The notes beneath the pieces are model-generated. The model made no database searches. It was not told the origin of the DNA and saw only the letters and a list, made by a program, of their open reading frames with translations. Positions 43,690-55,005 of a stretch of 64,000 nucleotides of DNA are shown in pieces. The DNA lies in the NCBI GenBank assembly GCA_015501585.1, contig JADNRY010000148.1, forward strand, positions 93,515 to 157,514. The letters run 5' to 3'. How positions within the stretch are numbered: the stretch's first letter is position 1; each line of letters opens with the position of its first letter. The stretch comes from Rhodocollybia butyracea. Taxonomy: Eukaryota; Basidiomycota; Agaricomycetes; Agaricales; Omphalotaceae. A program made the position numbers and the translations under genes.

Positions 43690-44338
43690 CAACGTGCCAC
43701 ACCACCCAGTTGCACCCAAGCAGATCCCTATGGAGAAACTGTTTGGACTGGATGTCGATGACGCTATATGGCAGGATGTTGGATTAGACGGAGATGGAGA
43801 TACTTTGAATCCACCTCTTTGGTTGTGCGATGATCAAGTGCGGAATGGAATTCGCAGTGTACTGTTGAGAGATAGATGTGATGAAGAGCTTTGTAGGTTG
43901 ATGAATGAACTGCTGACTCAACGTGAGTGGTTTTCAGAAGAGTGGCAGATTGTTGTAGACTGCATTGAAACGGTTGAGGATGAAGGTAAGCTTACTGTTT
44001 TTTTTCATTGCGCACTTGACTAATTGTTTGAAGATCTGGTGTACCAATTGAAGGAATGCAGACACTTTTTACTTGAAATATGTGTGACGTGGAAGAGATT
44101 TTTGGATGGGATACGCAACGAGGAGTTGTTACCAGCATGGGGTCCATCACAAGAGGATCTCAAAACCGCGAGGCGACATTTCAACTCAGACATCCTATCC
44201 AATTTATCAGAGGATGATGAAGATTTTTCATCAGGTGAGGAGGATTTTGATGAAGACAATCTTGATATTGGCTTGATTGAACGAATGGAAGCTTTAAATG
44301 TAAATGTGAATCAGACTGTAGATAGTATTTTTGATTAG
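43690..44338 (+). pseudogene. KDZ transposase, extreme C-terminal fragment
   Basis: The frame starts NVPHHPVAPKQIPMEKLF and continues LDVDDAIWQDVGLDGDGD, PPLWLCDDQVRNGI, LLRDRCDEELCRLMNELL and REWFSEEWQ, the typical end of KDZ transposases. A 48-bp intron (43,986-44,033) joins in phase to DLVYQLKECRHFLLEIC and an acidic tail ending at 44,338. It lies on the opposite strand from the KDZ fragment at 35,521-36,480, so the two are not halves of one gene in their present positions. No N-terminal part lies upstream. Confidence 0.72.
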
Positions 44339-44419
44339 AACTGTATAATAGTATAGATTGTCTGAATAAGTTTAATATCATTATGTATTCTTGACAACTT
44401 CATCATATTTCATTAGAGG

Positions 44420-44525
44420 GAAGTTGGGAATCCCTTAGCTGGGAATCCCCTTAGCTGGGAATCCCCTAAGCTGGGAATCTCCTTAGCTCGGAATCCCCTA
44501 AGCTGGGAATCCCTTAGCTGGCACA
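44420..44525. repeat. GGGAATCCC tandem array
   Basis: Six units of about 16-18 bp, each with a GGGAATCCC-like near-palindrome preceded by TTAGCT or TAAGCT. Confidence 0.85.
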
Positions 44526-46263
44526 TGTGTTTTTAAACTAAGAAAAAAAGTGGTAATATAGATAAATGTTATTAACATGAAAGAAATGCTTATAAAAGAT
44601 TAAGATAAGATGTAACCAACTGTGGATATGAATAATTCACACTGAAAACATTGAGTGTAGCAATAATACACACATACATATGCTGTTAATCTAATGTAAA
44701 CCAGAGAGGTTATTCCCAGAGAGAGGTGATTCCAAGACAAGTTTCAAACCTTAAAAATAAATGTAAAAACTACATAACATTCTGCTAAAATGAAAGCATC
44801 AGAGCCACCTTGGCCTCAATATGGTTTTGATGAGCATGATTATCAGAGCCTTACATTATGCATTATGCATAGTGCTATATGTGAAAATGAATAGGCAGGT
44901 CAAAGGACCATAATGTTACAGTATTGTGAAGTCCTCCATACTTAGCAAGGCTTGTTACATGTTATGGGAGTATCCAGTCATAATTATACAGTACTTCAAT
45001 AAATTGAGTGTCAACTGGAACACATTAATTGAGTAGCTAGTAAAAAGTGGTTCTGGGAATCCCAAAGTCAGGGGATTCCCATGTGAGATGTGGGAATCCC
45101 CAGTAGGGTCTGGGATTCCCAAATGAATTGAGGGAATCCCATCAGAAAATGTGGGATTCCCAAAAGGACCTGGGAATTCCCTGGGATTGGGACCATATTA
45201 GGTTGGGAATTGTGACAATCTTCCACTTCAACTTGGTAGTTTTGGGGGCTGCCTGAAGTGAAAAATGCCGGAAAAATCAGAAAAAGTTCCGAAAAAGGGG
45301 ATACACCATAGGGGCATCTAACGACGTCATATGGCGCTCATATGGCATCACTGGGTGGCTATATTCAATAAAAATGCGAAAAAATGTACAAAAAATGCGA
45401 AATATAGCCTGTAAAATGCTCAAACACAGATGTATGCTGCTCCCCACCAGGCCATTTGGCTTCATTACAGGTGCATATAACCATGATCCTCCAAAAAATG
45501 CTGTATAAATGCACCATTAATCCAGATGCGGGAATTGGCATGCAGGATATAGATAACAATTAGTGGAAAGCTGTATCTTGGATCGATGATCCCACCACTA
45601 AAATGCCACAGTGGATATAGCAATGTGTGGTCCATGAATCACACCACAATTTCGAAGAATTTCAGCTTGGGAGGGATCTGGAGGCCCCAGTTGGTGCATT
45701 TAGGGCCTGGGATCTCGGCAGTGATACCCCCTATTGTACTTCTATATATGCCAATACTCATTCCTTGAACATTCCAACATTTATTTTTGACCTTACCTAC
45801 ATAATTTCGAAAAAATTGACCTTGCCAGGAGGGACTTGGATGATTCAGTGGATGAGCTCAGGTCATCAAATTTGGTTAGTAGCACCTCCTACGGGACTCT
45901 CACATATTCCCATACTTTCCCTTGTGTATTTTCACATGTACCTATTGATCTTTGCATGTTTTCCCTCAAATTCACATTTTTGCGGATCAAACATGAAATT
46001 TTGAGACAATGAGAGTGGTGGGGGTACTCATGCTACACATATGGATTTAACGGGATGATATACACTTGAACCGTATCTCATTGTCCTTTATATGACACCT
46101 AGAGCAAGTATATTAATTGATATGGATGTATTCTGCCCCAAAAATGCGATTTTGGAGCAATAGAACAAGTAGAGCATGCTATTCCTCACAGATCATGCTC
46201 AAACTTTATCAAGCATGCCTTCGAATCATATAAAGTCTATCCTGAGCTTTGCATCCATCCATG
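44526..46263. other. Non-coding AT-rich region with scattered GGGAATCCC words
   Basis: No supported gene. A second cluster of GGGAATCCC / GGGATTCCC words occurs at about 45,055-45,185, suggesting that 44,420-45,190 is a decayed element bounded by such words. Around 45,260-45,410 Lys/Asn-like AAAAATGCGAAAAAATG words resemble 36,500-36,680 in character. Confidence 0.45.
45055..45185. repeat. Second GGGAATCCC/GGGATTCCC cluster
   Basis: Seven irregularly spaced GGGAATCCC or GGGATTCCC words in both orientations, partner of the array at 44,420. Confidence 0.7.
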
Positions 46264-46268
46264 GGTAT

Positions 46269-49200
46269 TGTAAGGATCTAGGCGGAATCCTTCGAGCGCG
46301 GGTTACGAACCTGGAAACCAAAGTGCGGATACGCTCCGTACTTCTGTCGTTCAGCCAAACTGGGAAAGTTGGTTTGAGATGTGAAAGGATGTGAGTGTAG
46401 AACGGTTCCGAAGTGCCTATGGGATGTAAGACTCGTGTTGGGATCGTCCAAGGGACTAATGTAGGGACGGCAGGTCTGTACAGGCGATAGAATGAACTCG
46501 GCGAGTAAGCCTAAGAGTAGATGAGTTTCCGACTCGAAGGGTAGGACCCACTAAGTGCAAGCGGCTTTGATAGCGATATGAGCGGAAGCGGAAGGTCAAG
46601 CGGTAGCTGACCTGATGCGGCGCAAACAGAGCGGAACCAAATAGATGATAGTAAATTGCAGAGGTTGTGAAAACGATGGAGTGAAGAAACAGAGTTAAAG
46701 AAACAGATAAAGCGAGAAACCGGAACACACAAGAGCACACGAGTCAAGGGGTTAAGCAATATTTCCAATCTACTGTACTTGACAGTTCAGTCACCCACAT
46801 ATTTGGTCTTATTAGTCTACACTTTTGTTACATTGACCTTACTAAAAAGACTCAAAAACCTAGGCAAAACCCGGGCAGCTAGGTCATGACTTGGGATTTA
46901 GGTCATGACCTGGGAATTAGGTCATGACCTAAAAAATTGGTCATGACCTAGGTCAGGTTGGTCTTTTCCTGGGGTTGGTAGGTCATGGCCTGGGGTGAGA
47001 TAGGATATGGCCTAGGTGGGGCAGGGATGGTCTAGGTGAGGGAGGGCATGGTCTAGGTGAGGGAGGGTATGGTCTAGGAGGAGGAGGGCATGGTCTAGGA
47101 GGGGGAGATATAGTCTAAGAGGTGTAGGGTGAGAGTGGAGGATGGTGAGATAGAGAATATAAACAAGAATGAAATATCATAGAATAATGACTTGATATTT
47201 TTAGAAACATATTGGGATTTTTTACATATCTGTAGATTATAACAAGATTAAGCTAAGTCACAGTGCCCTGTTCTGGGTGGTCAGGGAAGCATGGGACTTA
47301 CCTGACCTAGCTGATTTAGGTCATGACCTACCTGACCTAGGTCATGACCTACCTGACATAGATCATGACCTACCTGACCTAGGTCATGACCTGGGTGAAC
47401 TAGGTCATGACCTACCTGGCCTAGGTCATGACCTGGGTGAACTAGGTCATGACCTGCCTAGCCTAGGTCATGACCTAGGCCAATTTGAAAATTAGTAAAT
47501 TAGGAAATTTTTCAATTTTTGCAGTGGATGAGGTCAAAGCTGTTTTTATTACCAAATAAGGCAATTCATGACCTACCTAACCTAGGTCACTAACCTAGGT
47601 CATGACCTACCTGACCTAGGTCATGACCTACCTGACCTAGATCATGACCTACCTAGCCTAGGTCATGACCTACCTGACCTAGGTCATGACCTGGGTGAAC
47701 TAGGTCATGACCTAGGCCAATTTGAAAATTACTAAATTAGGAAATTTTTCAATTTTTGCAGTGGATGAGGTCAAAGCTGTTTTTATTACCAAATAAGGCA
47801 ATTTTCAAACACCTTAACCGGTTTTATGTTTTTTTAATAGAGTTAGATACATTTGGAAATTTTTATAAATTACTATATTAGGTCATGACCTGGGTGAACT
47901 AGGTCATGACCTGCCTAGCCTAGGTCATGACCTAGGCCAATTTGAAAATTAGTAAATTAGGAAATTTTTCAATTTTTGCAGTGGATGAGGTCAAAGCTGT
48001 TTTTATTACCAAATAAGGCAATTTTCAAACACCTTAACCGGTTTTATGTTTTTTTAATAGAGTTAGATACATTTGGAAATTTTTATAAATTACTATATTA
48101 GGCAATTTTATTTCAATAGACTTTTATTTCTTAATTAGGCAATTTCAAAACTTTTGCAGTGGATGAGGCCAAAGCTGTTTCCATTGCCTAATTGAGAAGT
48201 GACAAATTTGCAGTGGATGAGGTCAAAGCTGATTTCATTACTTATTTGAAAAATGACAAATCTTTTGCAGTGGATGAGGTCAAAGCTGTTTTCACTACCT
48301 AATTAAGAAATGACAAAACTGAACACATAAACTATGTACACTTTTTTCCTAAGGACAATAACTTGTGGTAAACATCCAGACCTTTTGTTTATACACAGAA
48401 TAGGTTGCTCACCTAAAATGAAGCCAATCCTGTGGTGGGAAGGGGCTGGATTGCAAAATATTTTTTGGATAACCTTTGGTTGTAGTGGATGAGGCCAAAG
48501 CTGTATGCCCATAAAAGGAAATCAATGAAAAGCGTTGAGTCTAAAGATTGCTTGATATAACATGCAGATTGGCATGGATAAGGGTGATCCTTCAAGATAA
48601 GGGAAGGGGTTGTCAGGGAAAGGTTCTGATATCAATCTATGTACTCCTAGCATGCTATATGCCAAGCTAGACAGTCTTCTCCTGCCTACAGCTCCCACTA
48701 TTAATGATTTAACAGGCAAAAAAACGAAATTTATGCATAATTAGACACATATCACTTATTACCCACTCCCCCAGCATAGTATAAGCTACTCCTGAGTCGT
48801 CTTGTTTATATTCTCTATCTCACCATCCTCCACTCTCACCCTACACCTCTTAGACTATATCTCCCCCTCCTAGACCATACCCTCCTCCTCCCAGACTATA
48901 CCCTCCTCCTCCTAGACCATACCCTCCCTCACCTAGACCATGCCCTCCCTCACCTAGACCATGCCCTGCCCCACCTAGGCCATATCCTATCTCACCCCAG
49001 GCCATGACCTACCAACCCCAGGAAAAGACCAACCTGACCTAGGTCATGACCTAATTCCCAGGTCATGACCTAAATCCCAAGGTCATGACCTAGCTGCCCG
49101 GGTTTTGCCTAGGTTTTTGAGTCTTTTTAGTAAGGTCAATGTAACAAAAGTGTAGACTAATTGGCCTCATCCACTACAACCAAAGGTTATCCAAAAAATA

Positions 49201-50804
49201 TTTTGCAATCCAGCCCCTTCCCACCACAGGATTGGCTTCATTTTAGGTGAGCAACCTATTCTGTGTATAAACAAAAGGTCTGGATGTTTACCACAAGTTA
49301 TTGTCCTTAGGAAAAAAGTGTACATAGTTTATGTGTTCAGTTTTGTCATTTCTTAATTAGGTAGTGAAAACAGCTTTGACCTCATCCACTGCAAAAGATT
49401 TGTCATTTTTCAAATAAGTAATGAAATCAGCTTTGACCTCATCCACTGCAAATTTGTCACTTCTCAATTAGGCAATGGAAACAGCTTTGGCCTCATCCAC
49501 TGCAAAAGTTTTGAAATTGCCTAATTAAGAAATAAAAGTCTATTGAAATAAAATTGCCTAATATAGTAATTTATAAAAATTTCCAAATGTATCTAACTCT
49601 ATTAAAAAAAACATAAAACCGGTTAAGGTGTTTGAAAATTGCCTTATTTGGTAATAAAAACAGCTTTGACCTCATCCACTGCAAAAATTGAAAAATTTCC
49701 TAATTTACTAATTTTCAAATTGGCCTAGGTCATGACCTAGGCTAGGCAGGTCATGACCTAGTTCACCCAGGTCATGACCTAGTTCACCCAGGTCATGACC
49801 TAGTTCACCCAGGTCATGACCTAGGTCAGGTAGGTCATGATCTATGTCAGGTAGGTCATGACCTAGGTCAGGTAGGTCATGATCTATGTCAGGTAGGTCA
49901 TGACCTAGGTCAGGTAGGTCATGACCTAAATCAGCTAGGTCAGGTAAGTCCCATGCTTCCCTGACCACCCAGAACAGGGCACTGTGACTTAGCTTAATCT
50001 TGTCATAATCTACAGATATGTAAAAAATCCCAATATGTTTCTAAAAATATCAAGTCATTATTCTATGATATTTCATTCTTGTTTATATTCTCTATCTCAC
50101 CATCCTCCACTCTCACCCTACACCTCTTAGACTATATCTCCCCCTCCTAGACCATACCCTCCTCCTCCCAGACTATACCCTCCTCCTCCTAGACCATACC
50201 CTCCCTCACCTAGACCATGCCCTCCCTCACCTAGACCATGCCCTGCCCCACCTAGGCCATATCCTATCTCACCCCAGGCCATGACCTACCAACCCCAGGA
50301 AAAGACCAACCTGACCTAGGTCATGACCTAATTCCCAGGTCATGACCTAAATCCCAAGGTCATGACCTAGCTGCCCGGGTTTTGCCTAGGTTTTTGAGTC
50401 TTTTTAGTAAGGTCAATGTAACAAAAGTGTAGACTAATAAGACCAAATATGTGGTTGCCTGAAGTGGTACTTGACATGGTACCGAACTATATAAAGCGTA
50501 CTCGAGGACCGGAGTAGCGATAGGTAATAATCTGAGAGTAGAAAAGACAAGAATAGCCAAAAGAAGTACAAGGGATGAAAGACAACGATGAACATAAGCG
50601 GAAGCAGCGGGATGAGCATAAAGCATATGTATGATTGTAAGAATGATGGAGAATGGATCGACGGGATCATAGAAAGTGTACAGTGAAGGAAAAAGTAAAA
50701 GAGAAGCAAAGTGGAAGTGTATCGGAACCGGAAATGCGGCGGAAGCGGGTTATGTAACAGTAAGCGGGAAACGTCGGCAGTCTGTATATGCCTAGGGCAT
50801 GACA
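46269..50804 (-). mobile_element. Solo LTR 2 (same family as LTR 1), split by foldback element 3
   Basis: Minus-strand copy of the 858-bp LTR in two pieces, 46,269-46,782 and 50,475-50,804 (844 bp together). Outer ends TGTAAGGATC and GCATGACA are flanked by 5-bp GGTAT duplications (46,264-46,268 and 50,805-50,809). Here the LTR is the older insertion and the foldback element the younger one, the reverse of the situation at 17-20 kb. Confidence 0.9.
46783..50466. mobile_element. Foldback element 3, with perfect 8-bp target duplication
   Basis: Flanked by exact GTACTTGA repeats (46,775-46,782 and 50,467-50,474). Left end CAGTTCAGTCACCCACATAT; right end, reversed, CACTTCAGGCAACCACATAT. The 8-bp duplication and CA(G/C)TTCAG-type ends fit hAT-like (or KDZ-like) insertion. 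The interior is rearranged. The left arm has three successive partial restarts of array plus AT-rich flank (47,310-47,567, 47,568-47,880, 47,880 onward). At 48,803 it jumps into sequence of the opposite arm, and at 49,162 back again. No transposase is present. The frames at 47,277-47,495 and 49,708-49,968 are array artefacts. Confidence 0.9.
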
Positions 50805-50877
50805 GGTATCCCCAAGACACAATACTTTGGTAGGTGCTCATATGGATATGTAACTTGACCTGAAGTTCAGACCTTGG

Positions 50878-51180
50878 CAATATCACACTTCCCGCCTAGA
50901 TGAACCTGGTACTAAGGTGACTGCTCATGGGGCATTTGCTCGTATGGGTTTAGATTTCCTTACTGCGCCTGGTGTGTTTCCCTGTTATTGTTTTCTTGTT
51001 TTGCTCTAATTTTGTTCTTATCTAGCTACCTCAACTGATGTTGAGTGTCTGTTCTCTCATGGTGGTCTTCAGGTTGCCAAACGTTGCCATAATCTCGCTT
51101 TTGAAACCCTTCGATGCTTAATGGTACTACGCTCCTGGTTTCCCACCGGTCTTGTTCCCTTGAATACTTCCATTCATTGA
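50878..51180 (+). pseudogene. hAT transposase C-terminal dimerisation domain fragment
   Basis: Translation gives AHGAFARMGLDFLTAP, then a 54-bp intron (50,972-51,025), then ATSTDVECLFSHGGLQVAKR and LRCLMVLRSW, stopping at 51,180. This is the hAT C-terminal dimerisation motif (LDyLsiPATStdvERvFS...). The rest of the transposase is absent upstream, where solo LTR 2 lies 70 bp away. Confidence 0.8.
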
Positions 51181-51399
51181 AATCTAGGCGCAAGGGTAAA
51201 CATCTTGATCAAGATGATGATGAGGATGATGACATTGAGATAGTGTGCTAAATCTGTGTTGTTTTCTTTTGCTTTGTGTTGTTTTCGTTGTTTTCGGGCT
51301 ATCCTTACAATATGCCATATCTCTGTTGTCTAATTTCTTACCTTCCGTTGGGTAGTTTGACTAATATCAACGGGTTAGCTGTGAGTACTTGTAAGCTCC

Positions 51400-51556
51400 G
51401 GATCTGTTAGTACTTGCGGGTACTTGATTGTAACTACTTGCAGATCCCGGTACCCATTTCTCACGGGTTTTTCACGGGTTACAAGTATCACTATTTAGCC
51501 TACGAGTACCTGTACAATGAGTCCAAGTCTACTTCCGCCCGGACTCGTGGACATAT
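51400..51556. repeat. hAT-type terminal region (GGGTACTTG-rich) ending GACTCGTGGACATATTTA
   Basis: Repeated TACTTGCGGGTACTTG and ACGGGTT words precede a terminus GGACTCGTGGACATATTTA. Similar ends occur at 54,653-54,672 (GGACTCGTGGACATCTCTA) and about 56,694-56,713 (GGACTCATGGACATCTTTA). This is probably the 3' end of the hAT relic that includes the C-terminal domain at 50,878. Confidence 0.6.
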
Positions 51557-52738
51557 TTATGAATCTCAAGAGCAGAGTTCTGACTAAAGCAGAGGAGAAC
51601 ACAGTTGAGAGGTGGTGTCATAAAGCCATAGTAAGTGGTAGGCTTTTGCTGCATGCGCTTGTACAAGCTCTCAGCATTTTCAATAGGCAGTGCAGAACCT
51701 CAAGGACTGGGATAGTGTATTCATTCCTATTAACAAAAACAGCAATCATTGGTACTCCACACACATCAATTTCCTTCTCAAGCACATCAACATCTACAAC
51801 AGCTAGAATTCTATATGCTTAAACAACGGCCAGAAACTGCTGCTCCTTAGGAAAAATGCTAATTTAATGCTGGTGCATTTCTTTCCCTTCCTATTGCTGG
51901 CCTCAGATGCTTTGCTCAAGCAAACTGTAGGTTCTATTGTGGCTTAAGGAGGTCCTAAGTAGAGTTTGAGGCCAGGAGATTGACCTAAAGAATAATGTGG
52001 GCTGCGGGTGGGTGCTTGATCCCCACTTTGAGGCACCCTATGCTGTACTGATAATGTAATGTAGAGGGCTGCAGCCAGAGCCCACATTACATTTTAAGAC
52101 AACCCCAGGTGTAGTAGCAAGTGACCCTACATTACAATGTGGCATATGTCACAACTAGGCATAAGGAAAATCACTGGATTAGGAATTTTTTTGCTGGGTG
52201 TAACATAGACCTGGATTTCCATGTCACATCACATCTGTTTTAGCTAAATTAGGAAGTAAAAGGTTGGCCATATTGAGCCATAGCTAAAGCGCCAGTGCCG
52301 CTACGCATTGATGGGGTCATGTGACCGGCACATCGCAGGTTTGCATAGCTTCGCAAAAATCAGTGGTTTATGAGCCTATTTGGGACATTTTTGGCATGGT
52401 AGATAGCCCAAAAAAGGCTATGGATAATGTATTAATATCTGGGCACTGCACCTCAGCCACTGGGGCACTGCAAGGGGATGGATTGATCAAAATTATTTAG
52501 ATTACCTTGGGCCAAAGCTGTTTTTATTACCTAATTGAGAATGCCAGCAGAGTGGCCTAAAAAGCTTGCTTCTATCATTGATATTCCTGCTAATAAGAGT
52601 GTACATAGTGTCTGTAGATGTATCATAGGTCCCTGAGTCAAAATTACAGCCATTGCTTCGGTCAAAGCTGTTTTATTACCATATTTAGAATGCCAGCAAA
52701 GCGGCCTAAAAGCATGCTTGCTTCTGCAAGTTCCCAGC
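51557..52738. other. Non-coding, with isolated foldback-family words
   Basis: No gene recognised. Words such as GCCAAAGCTGTTTTTATTAC (52,512) and GGTCAAAGCTGTTTTATTAC (52,659), plus a repeated GAATGCCAGCA motif, match the subterminal sequence of the foldback elements, so decayed pieces of them lie here. Confidence 0.5.
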
Positions 52739-53420
52739 TTAAACATTCAATCTCTCGCCAATCACCTGCCTCGCGTTTGGCCTCTGATCTTCAATGATTT
52801 CAATTTCTTCCTCTTTGTCCTCCTTGTCATCACTAGAGTCATCACAATCAGTGTCATCCACATTTGGCGGGCCATCTGCTTTGACTGCTTTTTTTGGAAG
52901 TGTTAAATAATGAAAGAAACACTTGATATACAAGATTAATGATGTGGCCAAAGCAGCAAATCTGATACTAAGTTCCAACTGTAGCAGAGTCAGGGAGATT
53001 GTGAGGAAGTTCTTTCAAAAGACTATCATTGTTGGAGGCATTATCTATGGCCATGCCCAACACGGAATCAATGAGATCATATTCCATCAATACTTTGGCA
53101 ACCTTTTGAGCCAAATATACACCTGTATGAGATTTCATCAACCTAAAGCTGTTACTAAGAAACATACATTAAGTGGAAAAAACGTACCTAATGCAGTTGA
53201 GAACAACACTAGACATTTCATTGTCCTTGTTCAAGAATGTGATAGCAAAACCTAAAATAGATATGACATTGGGTGAAGAACAGCCATTGAACATGGCGTG
53301 TTTGTGACCAGTGGCTTCACCAAGCATAGATTTAACATGAGCTTGAGCTATCTCAAAAACTGCTTTGATGTCACGGGAAATGGTCTGGCAACTTGGTAGA
53401 TCTATGTGAGTGTGGAGCAT
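52739..53420 (-). pseudogene. hAT transposase central fragment
   Basis: Minus-strand segments read in order: VKSMLGEATGHKHAMFNGCSS then NVISILGFAITFL (53,420-53,169); TGVYLAQKVAKVLMEYDLID then MAIDNASNNDSLLKEL (53,165-52,968; the DNASNN motif with its catalytic-region Asp); and IRFAALATSLILYIKCFF (usual form RCxxHxLNLxxK) followed by an acidic stretch (52,978-52,739). Order and motifs fit the catalytic core of hAT transposases, with frame breaks between segments. It is on the opposite strand from the C-terminal fragment at 50,878, so they come from different insertions or a rearranged one. Confidence 0.75.
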
Positions 53421-54679
53421 TACAACGATTTCAATGAATGCTTCATCATCAACAATGCGTTAATACGCCGGTTTTCTGGCAAGGCCTGTATAATCTAGAT
53501 ATTGCTATGTTAGGCTTATCTGCATTGTACATTGGATACTAAGGGCTATAGTGAGTCCCGCACTGTTAGCCAAAGCTGATAGGAAGTCTATTGTACCCAC
53601 TGAGTTGCATTTTGGATGGTATAAGCATTTGCCACATTCTGTACTCAAACCCAAGTCCTATGTGAGTGGACATAAAACTAGGAAATACTAGTGATCACTC
53701 AATATGAGGCTAGACTTACTTGATGCATACTCAAGGGAACTGCATTCACACACAAGTTCACAAGTGGAGGTGTTAGTTCAACAGAGACATACTTGGCTAT
53801 TTGCTAGATAATGTTCATGGACATAAATGATTGGCTTATATATATGATTTCAGTCAGCATAAAGTCTGCTGAATCATACAACATCTGAAAGGCTTACTGA
53901 TCATACTTGAAATGATGACTGATACATTTCAAGTGATTTAAATCAACAAACATGATTACTCATATACCCTATACCCACTTACTAAGGCTACTTTCATTAC
54001 TCATCTCAGTTTCTCCTGCTTACTGTACACATGTATCCATTTATGGTAATACCCCAAAAATGTATAAAAGGGATCACCACTTGAGGTGCATCCCCAGGTT
54101 TTGACTCCCAGTTGATCCTCACAGACTTAGTAACCTCGTTGTGTTTGCCCTGAAGAACACTCTATTCTTAGTGACACTGTGTAACTATTACACAGCAAGC
54201 TGAATCTAGTTTACAGTTCTCTCTGCTCAGTACATCAGTGGTTCTAAATCTAGAAACCCCATTGGCCCACTTCTCTATTGTGAGAGTGTGAATTGTGACA
54301 AGTTATATTATTGACTTATTGTTTGGACATTTGGTCCCATTGTTGAAAGGTGCTTGGTCCCATTGTTGGAATTGGCACTTGGCCCTTCTTTGTTTTAAGA
54401 AGTAAATCTAGAAATAACCCTACACTTAGTACATACTTTGTGGAAAGAAGGTCCCCCTTCTCTAAAAAGCTTGGTCAATACAATTCACGGAGGAATCCTT
54501 GACAACTCTTAGTAAAAACTTGCACAACTAAAAAAATGTGCTGATAAGACAGTTGTTCATTACAACAGTTGAACCAGTACAGACGTAATAGCGTATTGGA
54601 CGATTGTTGCAGGAACACCATTTGACCAGCAAGAGTCTGAGTTGTTGAGACTTGGACTCGTGGACATCTCTAATTGTCA
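53421..54679. other. Non-coding, hAT-type terminus at its end
   Basis: No recognised gene. The stretch ends with a hAT-like terminal sequence, ACTTGGACTCGTGGACATCT, to 54,672. Confidence 0.45.
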
Positions 54680-54687
54680 TTACCAAC

Positions 54688-54997
54688 TAAGGATGGACAC
54701 GACTCCCAGTTAGATTTCGGTACCTGCGGGTAACACCCGTGGGAATACCTGGTAACCTGTAGCCCGCGGGTGCAGGTACCGGTTCCCATGGGTTAGACCC
54801 GGTCGCAGGTCACCATCTTGGGTGATTTCTGCAATTAAACCTGCAGGTATCTGTGATTTTACGCAGGTACCAGCAGGTTTACCTGCAAAAACCTGTGACC
54901 AGCGGGTCCCGCTACCGGTTCCCATGGGTGCGGACCCGGTCACAGGTCGGGGGTTAATGCCACCGGTTACCGGCACCCGGAGTTGTGTCCATCTTTA
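54688..54997. mobile_element. hAT-like MITE (310 bp) with 8-bp target duplication
   Basis: Ends TAAGGATGGACACGACTCC and (reversed) TAAAGATGGACACAACTCC form inverted repeats. Flanks are exact TTACCAAC duplications (54,680-54,687 and 54,998-55,005). The interior is full of GGTACC, CCCGCGGG and ACCGGTTCCCATGGGT words, in inverted orientation about the centre. Two overlapping frames inside are shadows. Confidence 0.85.
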
Positions 54998-55005
54998 TTA
55001 CCAAC

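Noticed and set aside
35521..44338. Treating the two KDZ fragments as one intact transposase
   Set aside because: They lie on opposite strands and the N-terminal part is missing from both.
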